Assembly (NCBI GenBank): GCA_019915015.1 | Contig: JAHBBC010000010.1 | Location: 372,001 to 436,000 of the forward strand | DNA from: Auriscalpium vulgare | Lineage: Eukaryota; Basidiomycota; Agaricomycetes; Russulales; Auriscalpiaceae | Direction of reading: 5' to 3' | DNA: 64,000 nucleotides | In this document: positions 55,361 to 64,000 of the stretch, piece by piece | Numbering within the stretch: the stretch's first letter is position 1 | Layout: the number at the start of each line of letters is the position of its first letter | The notes under the pieces: generated by a model | Told to the model about the DNA's origin: nothing | The model's input: the letters and a program-made list of their open reading frames with translations, nothing else | The model's database searches: none | Translations under genes and position numbers: made by a program

Positions 55361-56453
55361 ATGGCCTTCATCCCTCTGGAGCTCCACGTCATCGTCATAG
55401 AGTGGGTGTATAGGCACTCGCAATCTCAATCGGATATCGACTACAACTTCACCCTCCGCGCATGTGCCCTCGTGTGTAGGGCATGGAGGCCCATCGCGCA
55501 ACGCCTCCTCTTCCGCCGCGTACCACGCCAAATGCACATGGATGAATCTCGTCCCTACATCTCGCTGCTCGTAGACATCCTCCGCACACGCCCGCACCTC
55601 GCCGCGCATGTCCGCACCATCTACCTCAAGGTCGAACCGGACCCCTTCGACGTCCCGCTGCTCGAGCTGTGCCCGCACGTCGCTGGAGTCATCTCTGGTC
55701 ACGCTGTGGACGCCTATTTCATGTTCCGCATACGTGAACTCGCGATCTCCCAGGACATCCAGTACTTCAGCGTCATCGGTGTTTTGGAAGATGTCGCCGG
55801 CATATGGAGCATGTGGCCGACTCTGCGCGCCGTTGACATTGTCCGGTTCGTCTTAATGGAGGGCCCGCCGGTCAGACTGCCCAGCGGTGTTACGTCGCTG
55901 TCCTTTCCCCCGGCTGTGATGAGCCGTATCTTCTCTGCGGCCCACGACCTACCTGCCCTGCACGACCTCGAGTTGTTTGGGACAGAATTCCCCAGCGACC
56001 ATCTATGTGCATCAGGCTTGTTGCCGCAGCTTCGCACGCTGGTAGTCCACGGGCCCTTGCCTCCTGCGGAGGTTCTCGAGCAGCTCCGGCAGCTCGAGAG
56101 CATCGTGTTCAACGACCTCCCCGTTCACGGCATCTCCCTCCCACGCGCCTTGCGGCATGTCGGATACCACTACGAGCCCAACTCTTACTATGGTGCACCT
56201 TCGCAGAAGGACGTCTCTTTTTTCGTGGCGGCGCTTCGTGTGTTGGGTGATATCGAGCTGGTGACTGTGACACGACTGAACCTGCTAACGAAGACGCAGG
56301 CGGCCGCGCTCAGGGAGGCTTGCCGTGAGATGGACGTTGAATTTGTGACATACGAGACGCCGCTTCATTTCCCAGTGAGTTTCCCATCCCAATGCAGTCG
56401 GATCCATGTTGATCGTTTCTTCACAGCGTCCACGATGCGTCGACTGGATTTGA
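55361..56453 (+). CDS. F-box-like protein, copy C, 346 aa
   Basis: Starts MAFIPLELHVIVIEWVYRHS with the F-box block FTLRACALVCRAWRPIAQ and RLLFRRVPRQ. The middle (about residues 85-250) is notably more diverged from copy B (for example FRIRELAISQDIQYFSV, WPTLRAVDIVRFVLMEGP) than the last 100 residues (PRALRHVGYHYEPNSYYG on), which are nearly identical in A, B and C. The terminal intron 56,375-56,426 is conserved and gives the tail RPRCVDWI with the stop at 56,451. Pseudokinase-like gene C follows. The abrupt change in similarity suggests gene conversion of the 3' part. Role as in copy B: likely SCF adaptor, target unknown. Confidence 0.8.
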
Positions 56454-56889
56454 CCATGTCCATTGCCGACAATGGCCAAAGATTGGATAGTCTGCAAATC
56501 TGTGGCCCGGACTGGGGCCGTGTGGCCGTGAAATGGTACGTGAACTTTCATCTCATTAAGCTGTGTCGAAGCCTGACGAAGTTCTCCCTTCCAGGTCACG
56601 TCCAAGCCGACGCTCGTTCTGTCCTCGCCGCCGCTTCCGCCAGACCAGAACGAAGTGCTTGCGGAGAAATTGGCGGTCCCAGAAGCTCATTACTTCGAGA
56701 TGGCCAGGTAGTCGACACAATGGCAACTCGGGCGGCGGCGCGGCCAGGAAGTGCAGGATGCGGCCGGCTCAGAAGCACGGACCGACGGAACAATGCATGC
56801 TCACCGTCTCAACGACCACACTCTCCGTCATCTTTGTATTTTCGAAGACGATCCTTTGGCGGTTCGCGACGGCCATGGACGGACGAAGA

Positions 56890-56899
56890 TATATATAAG
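56890..56899 (+). promoter_or_regulatory. TATA element of pseudokinase-like gene C
   Basis: TATATATAAG followed by AAGGCCCGCTGCG, 92 bp before the ATG at 56,982, as in copies A and B. Confidence 0.6.
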
Positions 56900-56981
56900 A
56901 AGGCCCGCTGCGATGACTTTTTGCAGCAAAAACCACTCCTACATCCCACCAGAACCCCACCTCACCCACTCACACCTACCA

Positions 56982-57704
56982 ATGTCTCCGCCCGACCTGT
57001 CTTTCATCCACTGGAAGCACGTCCGCTTCCTCCCCCAAGATCGTGACCCGGCGCCCGAGCTCAATTTCACTGTACGAAGCACCACCCTCAGCCAAGACAT
57101 GAACGTCTGGGTCGTCCACAACTCCCGCGGGCAGCTCTCGCAGGCGGGCATTCCGGCCTTGGACGCCACGCAAGTGGGCCCGTCGCTCGTCCTCCGACTG
57201 TACCCCTTCGAAAACGGCGAGCGAGTGCGCGACGCAGACCTGCAAAACCTCGCGGTCCTGCAGCGCGTCCTGCGCCCTTTCAACGGCGCGGTCGTCGCCC
57301 CGTCTTTCGTCGTGCCGGGCATCGTGTACGTGCGCAGGGAGATGGAGATCCCCGCACTCCTCATGGCGGCCGTGGACGGCAGCAGCGTCCAATCCCTCCC
57401 GAGCGGCGGGCCGTATTCCCGCGGGGTGCTGGCGCGGGCTGTTGGGTCACTGCAGCAGCTCGGTTCGGCGTTGCATCGCCAGGGGATGACGCTCGGGTAC
57501 ATCAGCGCGAGCAATGTCATGTTGGAGTACGCCAGGTTGAGGCCGGAGGACGATGGGTGGGGACCGCGGGCGTTGAGCGGCAGAGTTGTGTTGACCAATT
57601 GGACGGATCTCCGGGACAGGACGACCAACACCCAGACGAGTGCGCACAGATTTCATGAGGAGATCAGGAGGCTTGTCGATACTATAACGCGCCTTGCCCA
57701 GTGA
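56982..57704 (+). CDS. Pseudokinase-like protein, copy C, 240 aa
   Basis: An intact ORF nearly identical to copy B; differences include RFLPQ for SFLPQ at the start, ENGERV for EHGERV, GYISASN for GYIGASN in the catalytic-loop position, and TITRLAQ at the end. The catalytic-loop and DFG-equivalent positions lack the catalytic acids, as in the other copies. Divergence appears concentrated in single codons with no indels, suggesting the reading frame is kept by selection or that the copy is very recent. It follows F-box gene C at about 530 bp on the same strand. Confidence 0.75.
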   Translation: MSPPDLSFIHWKHVRFLPQDRDPAPELNFTVRSTTLSQDMNVWVVHNSRGQLSQAGIPALDATQVGPSLVLRLYPFENGERVRDADLQNLAVLQRVLRPFNGAVVAPSFVVPGIVYVRREMEIPALLMAAVDGSSVQSLPSGGPYSRGVLARAVGSLQQLGSALHRQGMTLGYISASNVMLEYARLRPEDDGWGPRALSGRVVLTNWTDLRDRTTNTQTSAHRFHEEIRRLVDTITRLAQ

Positions 57705-58210
57705 GGAGATACGTGCGTCCCGGGATGTTTCTGAATAGTTAGAATTGTCAGCAGTAGTATAATAACTGGGGAGCACTACGACACTTTTTTGGGCTGTTCT
57801 CGAGCACCGCGGGACGTCCTCGACGTTGTCCGACTCAGATGTGCACGGTCAGCGCTCAGCGCTCAGCTCGCTGCCAAGCAGCAAGCACGGGCCGGCCTGT
57901 CCGCAAGCCGTGGGAAAAGGCAAGTTCAACGGTTCCACCGAGTCTGTCCGAGCCTCATCTGTGGGCTCCCTCCATCTTGTATCGTCCAGACTTTGGTGCG
58001 TACCCCTTCTGGCAAACAATTTGCATCATTTATATTCATCTCGGGACAGGTTCAATGCCTGGTTGTTCAGTCAGGCGTCGCCGCTCGTTGTGCGGAGGCA
58101 GCGCGCTCAGGCTGTACCTGGCATTTGCTCCGACTCTTATTCCCGCTGAACTCAGTGCTCACAGCACATCCGCCGAAATCAATTCTTCTCCCTGGAGCGA
58201 TTGTGCACCC
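57705..58210. other. Spacer, nothing recognised
   Basis: Short chance ORFs only. The first 60 bp resemble the 3' flank of pair B loosely (ATACGT..CCCGGGATGTTT), then similarity is lost. Confidence 0.4.
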
Positions 58211-58764
58211 ATGGCGCCAGTTCCCCTGGACGTTCATCTTGTCGTGATGGATTGGGTATTCCGGTTGTCTCAGCAGTTTCGCGTCGACTATGCCACCCTC
58301 CGCGCATGTGCGCTCGTCTGCCGTGCATGGACAGCCCCTGCGCAGCGCCTCTTGCTCCGTCGCGCTCCCTGGCGCCGCACTCAGCACTGCTTATCCTGCT
58401 TCTGGCGACGACGTCCGCGCTCAGGGTGGACATCCTGCTTCCTCAGACCCTCATCCGTGTCGGGTACCATCTCACCAGAGAGAGTGTTCTAGATATCTAT
58501 TCCACCCTGTCGCTAGAGCATGCCAAGCACGCTGGGCCCTTCTGCGCAGCGCTCCGTACGCTGCCCAAATTGAAGCAAATCAGTGTGTCGCCCCACACGT
58601 CAACGCGCCAGGTCGCCATGTTCAATGAAGTCTGTCGCAAACGCGGAATCGAAATGGAGATGTATGAGAATGCGTATTACTTTGGGGTATGTCTTGAACG
58701 TGGTTTGCTTGTGACGCTATTGACATACGGCCAACAGGACCCACAGAACGTAGACCGGATATGA
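58211..58764 (+). pseudogene. F-box-like gene relic with large internal deletion
   Basis: Begins MAPVPLDVHLVVMDWVFRLS with YATLRACALVCRAWTAPAQR, an F-box of the A-C type. After LLLRRAPW the frame is lost; from about 58,470 another frame holds a late part of the protein (LTRESVLDIYSTLSLEHAKH, LRTLPKLKQISVSP, CRKRGIEMEMYENAYYFG). An intron at the family position (58,689-58,738) leads to the tail DPQNVDRI and a stop at 58,762. Roughly 180 residues between the two parts are missing. It is useful as an outgroup: it confirms the last intron and the short C-terminal tail of the intact genes. Confidence 0.7.
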
Positions 58765-59029
58765 CCCAGTGGTCCCGAGCTTCTCGATCAACGGACGCCT
58801 CACCCTGCCCACGTCGTCACTCTTTTGCCCAGATTTTACCGTGCGCTCTTACCTGCCCACCGCCGCTCTCTGAACCCCGTCGGATTATCCCCGACACTCC
58901 CGCCCTACCCATATATATGCTAGCCTCCTGGCCGATGTTCGGAAGCTCATAAATATGCGTCGCTGCGATGAATCAAGGATGCTGCCTGCGAAGACACGGC
59001 ACGCTCACGTCTGGCCCGCGCTGTCCGGT

Positions 59030-59083
59030 GATGGTGGATACGGGGAGATCGGGAGGCTGGTGGCGGATTTGATGCGCCGGTGA
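59030..59083 (+). pseudogene. Possible C-terminal scrap of a pseudokinase-like gene
   Basis: GGGGAGATCGGGAGGCTGGT followed by GGCGGATTTGATGCGCCGGTGA reads GEIGRLVADLMRR-stop, similar to EEIRRLVDIMTRLAQ-stop at the end of copies A-C. It follows the F-box relic in the order expected for the pair. Short, so uncertain. Confidence 0.35.
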
Positions 59084-60667
59084 GAACAAAATATGTATGA
59101 GATAGAGATAATCATCGGGCGCAGTAATTTGTAAACTCGGGGAGCCTCGAATGCGTCATTTGTTTGGCGCGTCCTCGAGAAGCAAACAACGCGTCGACGC
59201 GTTTCGTGCGACCGTCCAGCGTATAAATACTGGCCCGCAGTTCGTGCTGCCCGTTCCCCCCTTTACCCCCAACCACCACACGCCTCTCGCCGTTGGCTGT
59301 GCCCATGCCTGTACGTTCCGCTGTCGACGCGCTCATCGCCAAGGACACGACCGCGCAAGCTGTATGCCTGCCCTCTCCTGAGATTCGCCCATCCTTTTCA
59401 GTCATTGTATGCGTCCTTCCATGCGTTCTTGTATGCGTCATGAAGGACTTCGGATTCGTCAATCTGCAATCGCGCTGTTAGGTGAGGGTGTCCATTTGCT
59501 GAGATATATAGGGCTGACCCTACGAATCGATCGTAGGGACGATTTCATGCTCGCCGTGCAATGACACATCCGTCATTCTGCCTGGCGTTCTGCGCGCATC
59601 ACATCGGATCCTTTCCTCCAACAACATCCTGTCAACTTGAAGGACGACTGGCGACAAGTCTTGAGACGGGCCCAGCGATCGATCCACCTGCAGCTGTCAT
59701 GGCTCGTCCGATTGCCTGCACCTGGGCGCATACACGACACGAACTGGTGCTCTGAGCAACGTCGACGCGTTGGCGATGCACGATTGCTTGTCTCCAGCTG
59801 TGCTCCAACCCGACTCGGAGCTGCCGCAGACCGCCAACGCTGATGTTGTGCGCTCGATAGCCTTCATCCTGTTCTACTGACTGCACGGTCACGACAGCCC
59901 GCACGGCGTCTGGCAAGCACGGAGTGATCATCATCCCGGGGGTAAGAAAGTAGCGGAACGCGTTGTTCGTCAATGATGGTGAGCATCCACATTCCACATT
60001 CCGGCCAGACTGACAAGTTTGACATCCTTTCGACGTCCCCGTGCATGACAGGACCAGCCTGCAGCGGCGGCAGCGCTGCATACCACGAACCAGACGGGTG
60101 CACGTTGTGCTTGGAGTCGGACGATTGCCGGGATCTAGCCAGCGGGCCGGCCGGCGGTCGGCATCCGGTAGCTGTTGCTCCGCCGAGCCCAGGCCAGCCC
60201 TCGCCCACCCTGCCTTGTGCCCATTTGCAAATGCACAGTTGCTGCTGTCGCCTGGACACGCTGATCCTTGCTGATCCCTGCAGTCCCCTCCCTCATGGCG
60301 GGGTGGACGGACGGAAGAGAGCGATAGCCGCAGGGCAACCGGCAGGCGCGCCGTCTCCAATATCCTTGTGGCCCGCTCCACGTCTTCACGCGAGAACTCC
60401 CAACATTCCCAGTGCACCACCCGTGGCTGCGGATATAAACGACGAGCACGCGCGCGACCGGGATTCGCACACAACCCTGCCCCTCCGAGGACGCGCCGGA
60501 CATCCCTACTTCCATTCACAGTTAGAGTTACTGTTTGCGCGCCTGTCAAAGTCTGATCCACGACATCCGCGCGTCTGAAGCTCTTACGCGCATCTGCTAA
60601 GCCACGCCCGAACGAGGATCGCCTTCTCCCGCCGTGCCTGTCAGTGTCGTCGCCGTCCCCACGCAAG
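59084..60667. other. Spacer, nothing recognised
   Basis: A 344-codon minus-strand ORF (59,632-60,666) and shorter plus-strand ORFs exist, but their composition is arginine/serine-rich, overlapping frames are open too and no domain is seen; I take them as chance in GC-rich DNA. The end should contain the promoter of the zinc-finger gene. Confidence 0.4.
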
Positions 60668-61942
60668 ATGGCCGCGCTATATCACCCCCGCGCCCCCGTC
60701 CAACGCCCCCTTCCGCGCTCTCCTTCGCACCGTCACCCTCATCACCCGCCCCCGCCCCCGCCCGTGTCCCCCGCACGCCCACGCTCCTTCTCCCTCCACG
60801 CGGCCCCCACTGCCCCTGCCCCAGCTCCGTCGCCCGAAGACATGACATTGTCACAAGGCGCCAACGCATTTGATCCCTTCGAGTCCGTTGTTGTTTCCCA
60901 TCATCACCCCGTCGTGATCCTCGCACTGCCGCTGACCGTTCGCCGCAGGTTCGTCGCGTTCTCCACTCCCGCCACCCCGGCACACCACTGGTCCACATGG
61001 CCCGGCTCGCCATCGCCCAGCCCCACCGGCTTCCCAGACCCCGATTCGAGACGCTCCCTCGAGCGCGACATCGTGCGTGCGCCTCTGTTGTTCCCGCCGG
61101 GCGAGCACTGACGCCCAGCCTCGCCAGTGCTCGAATTTCGCGTGCTGTGGCCTCGCCCTCGCCGACCTACATGAGCTGCTGGCGCACTTCGAGGAGCAGC
61201 ACGTCGTCGTGCTGTCCGACGCGTCCTCGCAGTCGTCCTCCGACGCGCCCGTGGTCCTCAGCTACCCACAGCCCCGCGCGCTGTCCGCGCGCGACTCCCG
61301 CCCCGCCACGCCGCACGCCGTCGCGCGCCTCGTCGTGCCTCGCACGCCGACCTCGTCCTCCATGTCGAGCGCGCCCTCGCCCATCGACGACAGTGCCCTA
61401 TCATTCTACGACGACGACACCGCCCCGTCGAGCCCCATGGCGCCGTTCTCCGAGCTAGATTTTGATCCGCCGCGTGCGCCTTCGCCAGGCCCGCCCCTTG
61501 CCCTACCGCCGGCCCTGTTCACCATCCCCCGCGAACCCGCATCGGGGCCCACGCGCCGGCGCGAGGCCCCTGCCAGCCCCACGGAGGAGCGCAGAGGACC
61601 TGGCGGACGCTTCAAGCCGCGGCGCGACGAGGTCCTCAGCCGCAAGCGCGAGGAGGTCCGCAAGCGCGAGCGGATGTTCACGTGTCCGGTACGTGTCGAC
61701 CGCGCACCTCCGCCCGCCGTCGGGTGCTGACCGCCGTTCGCTTGTTTGGTTGCCGCGCCATCACAGAGGCCCGGATGCACTAAGGTGAGCAGGCGCGCCC
61801 CGCCCCGCTGGCATGATAACGATGGAGCGCGAAGCTGAGTTTGCCGTGGCAGACGTATCTTAACCCGAACGGGCTCAAGTATCATGTCGAGAAGGGGACG
61901 TGCAAGATCGACCCTGGCTTCGCTGTGCCCGCGACAAATTAA
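60668..61942 (+). CDS. Sfp1-like C2H2 zinc-finger transcription factor, 357 aa
   Basis: Exons 60668-61072, 61128-61688, 61767-61784 and 61853-61942 join in frame. The N-terminal 130 residues are proline/serine-rich. The first finger, CSNFACCGLALADLHELLAH then FEEQH (C-x4-C-x12-H-x5-H), begins at the first splice junction; the second, at the C-terminus, is CPRPGCTKTYLNPNGLKYHV then EKGTC (C-x4-C-x12-H-x5-C), with the CTKxYxNPNGLKYHxEKGxC signature of the Sfp1-related fungal family that controls ribosomal and growth genes in yeast. An acidic/serine middle and a basic stretch (RDEVLSRKREEVRKRER) lie between them. The second finger is built from three exons, including an 18-nt microexon (RPGCTK). 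Role by homology only; nuclear. Confidence 0.8.
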
Positions 61943-63499
61943 CGACGTCCCTCGCCCCGCTCCTACTGTATGTCCGTCGCGCGCGCGCATCCACCCCGCC
62001 TCCCTCTGACATGCGTACGCCGGCGCCCAGATTCCACCGTCGTCGGCAATGCCAGGCCATACATATACGTACGCTCTTCCTAAAATAATCCTGCCTCGAT
62101 GCCGCGCGACACCGCGACACCTGCCCGCCTAACTTTCCATCGCAACGCAAACACGGCCTTTACGTATCCACTCCCTTGCGACGGCGCTGTGCTGCCGCCT
62201 ACTCGCGTCCATTTACCTGTTTATAGCTATGTACTTACTGTGCTCGCGTCCGCAGGCGGTGCGCGCGGTGTCTTGGCCCCCTTGTATTATAGCTAGCCGC
62301 TGCCGACGACATGCCTTGGGCGCACGGTCGTCGAGCCTCTTGTGTATTGTAGCGTACAGAATACGTCCTGCTCTGAAAATGCGAGCTTGCAGTGAAACAT
62401 CGACAGTTCTGAGACAGCGCCGCGTTGTCGGGTTCTTGTCTGCTGAGACAGAAACGGCACTCAGCAGCCCTGCAGCACACGGGCTCTTGTCTTGCTGCGT
62501 TCTTGCGCACAGGTTAGGATAAATTACTACGAGTTGTGGTTATAGCCAGGCGACAAAAGCAACGTACACTCGGATATCGACTTTGCCAATTCCGCGTCTC
62601 CCACATGACCGCCCGCTCGCCACGATGCAGCACACGCCGCGAGCCGTCGATAAGGCGAATATGGGTACATATGGGCCGCAGTCCTCGCCGTGTGGCCCGC
62701 CCGCACGCCACGTCTCGCGCCAGCAGCAGCCCCGAGTCCCCGCGCAACATCCGGAGACTGACAGCGTGCCGAGCGGCCACGTTGACGGCACCACGGCGCG
62801 CGCGCGCGGCGTGGCTGGCTGGGAATGGCTACATAGGAGCGCGGCGTGGGCGGTTTGCGACGTTTGCGTAAGATGGGGGCATCACGCGGGGTGAAATGAG
62901 GCGGGGAACTGTGGGGAAACGAGGGGAAACGAGCTGGGAAGCCCAGGCCGAGCGCGGTATGCCCGCAGGCTTCATGACCGCTTCATAACACCCCCGCAGC
63001 ACACACGCCCCTGCGGCAGATCAGGTTTCAGGCGTGCCATGGGCAAAAGCGCCGTGCTGGACGTGCGTGATGAAGTTCATCTCGGTCGCAGAGCGCGAGC
63101 GCTGCGAATTAGCAGCAAATACTGGGGAAAAAATCACGTCACAGTGCAAAAATGGGGCAAAAAGCGGGAAATCCGGTCCCGTGAGCGAGCACATTCCGTG
63201 AGAAAACAATTATTTCCGACGAAAAACCGTCCAGGCCGGACCGGCGAACGGGGGGAGAAACGGGCGACTCGCCCGCTCGCGCTCTCTCCCAACCACCATC
63301 GCGTCGCCATCACCCCCGCGCTTTCTTCACTGATCGCGCCGGCCTCAAGCCCTCCTCGCTGTGGTATGTTCGACCTGCGCTGCCCGCACGCCTCCTGCTC
63401 ACCGCAACTCGCTCCAGGCAACCTTGTTCGAGGGTTCGTACACGACGACAGCTGGCTGCTCGTACCCAGCGCACTCCGCCCTGCACTGTGTGCTCGACC
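61943..63499. other. Intergenic region between two conserved genes
   Basis: No gene found. 62,840-63,000 is purine-rich (GGGGAAACGAGGGGAAACGAG). 63,150-63,350 is probably the promoter/5' UTR of the next gene, with an upstream ATG near 63,366 opening a short ORF. Confidence 0.4.
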
Positions 63500-64000
63500 A
63501 TGGTGGCCGCCTTTCCGGCCCCCGTCCTCTCTGTAGCCGCAGACGTCCTCAAGGATCTTGACGGAGGCGACGCCCTCAGCGGCCTCTGGACCCGTGCGTT
63601 TGCCGCGTTTCCACCCTGCCCTGTTTGCTCACCCGCTCGATCCCAGTCTTCACAAAGTGCAAGGAATCGCTCCAGGACGGCCGTCGCCTCGAAAACATCT
63701 CGTGGAGATTGTGGTATCGCGAGCTCGCCTCGCAACACCCTGTGCAGCCGTCCCCCCCGGCCGACCGGTCCCCAACCGTCTTCTCGCAAAACGCAGCGCC
63801 GCTCACGCCCGAGTCCGAGAACGGAGAGGGGAAGCGATTTGACGGTGAGCTCCAAGCCCACGCGCATCATGTGCCCCGATACCGACGTCGCCTAGCGTCT
63901 GTATCTGCGTTCCCCGTCAAGCCTCTCGCATCGCATCGCGCCGGATCAGAGCCTGCCAAGCCGTCACCAGCACCATCAGGCCCATCGCCCGCGAGCCGCC
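63500..64000 (+). CDS. AreA-type GATA-N domain protein (3' end outside window)
   Basis: Exons 63500-63593, 63647-63844 and 63896 onward join in frame (introns 53 and 51 nt). Near the N-terminus, DALSGLWT leads across the first intron into LFTKCKESLQDGRRLENISW and RLWYREL, the conserved motif of the nitrogen regulatory AreA GATA-like (GATA_AreA, DUF1752) domain, found at the N-terminus of fungal AreA/Nit-2 GATA factors and of other regulators such as Mks1-like proteins. A Ser/Pro-rich region follows to the window edge. No GATA zinc finger is seen in the part available, so which subclass it belongs to is open. The start ATG is the first in frame. Confidence 0.75.

Noticed and set aside
59632..60666. 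344-codon minus-strand ORF
   Set aside because: Composition is Arg/Ser/Gly-rich with no domain, and opposite-strand frames over the same DNA are also open, as expected in GC-rich sequence.
61406..61990. 194-codon minus-strand ORF
   Set aside because: Antisense shadow of the zinc-finger gene exons.

Overview
The window comes from a filamentous basidiomycete, most likely an Agaricomycete. The evidence is the density of 50-60 nt GT-AG introns with CTRAY branch sites, a KDZ transposase, agaricomycete-style F-box genes, a NACHT-WD40 NLR, a Ty3 chromovirus and a DDE_4-type transposase. There is no bacterial signal, tRNA, rRNA or CRISPR array.

Region by region. 1-1,190 is the C-terminal part of a KDZ transposase. 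1,190-2,975 is AT-rich and holds a 123/126-bp minisatellite. 2,976-15,901 is a nest of mobile DNA: a 1,755-bp inverted duplication of a gene with a paired CxxC metal-binding motif (truncated copy at 2,976-4,730, intact gene on the minus strand at 13,936-15,901) encloses a decayed Ty3 gag-pol (4,794-10,950) and a Mutator-like element (12,233-13,609) carrying two unrelated gene fragments, with a 9-bp target duplication. 16,479-18,052 and 20,437-21,883 are two long LTRs of one family. One sits at the broken edge of an F-box gene and the other splits a DDE transposase. 22,936-30,855 is a complete, young Ty3 chromovirus (442-bp LTRs, TSD ATTCC) with an extra zinc-knuckle ORF after pol. 31,631 to about 38,160 (minus strand) is a C2-NACHT-WD40 NLR with 23 nearly identical WD repeats and a 7-blade (903-bp) higher-order repeat. 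38,160-43,600 has no gene I can recognise.

43,610-59,100 is a lineage-specific gene cluster. F-box-like genes are paired head-to-tail with a ~240-residue protein that looks like a protein kinase fold without its catalytic residues. Three near-identical pairs are present (A near 18-20 kb, B near 47.4-49.7 kb, C near 55.4-57.7 kb), with a diverged lone pseudokinase-like gene, two more decayed F-box relatives, an unrelated F-box fragment, a homeodomain gene and helical hypothetical genes. From 60.7 kb the window looks like conserved chromosome: an Sfp1-like C2H2 factor and the start of an AreA-type GATA-N domain protein.

Overall this is an accessory, fast-changing fungal region: an NLR with a variable recognition array, an expanding F-box/pseudokinase family and recent transposons lie beside two housekeeping-type regulators. 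Exon boundaries are inferred by eye from GT-AG sites and reading-frame continuity. Family assignments rest on recognised motifs, not on database searches.
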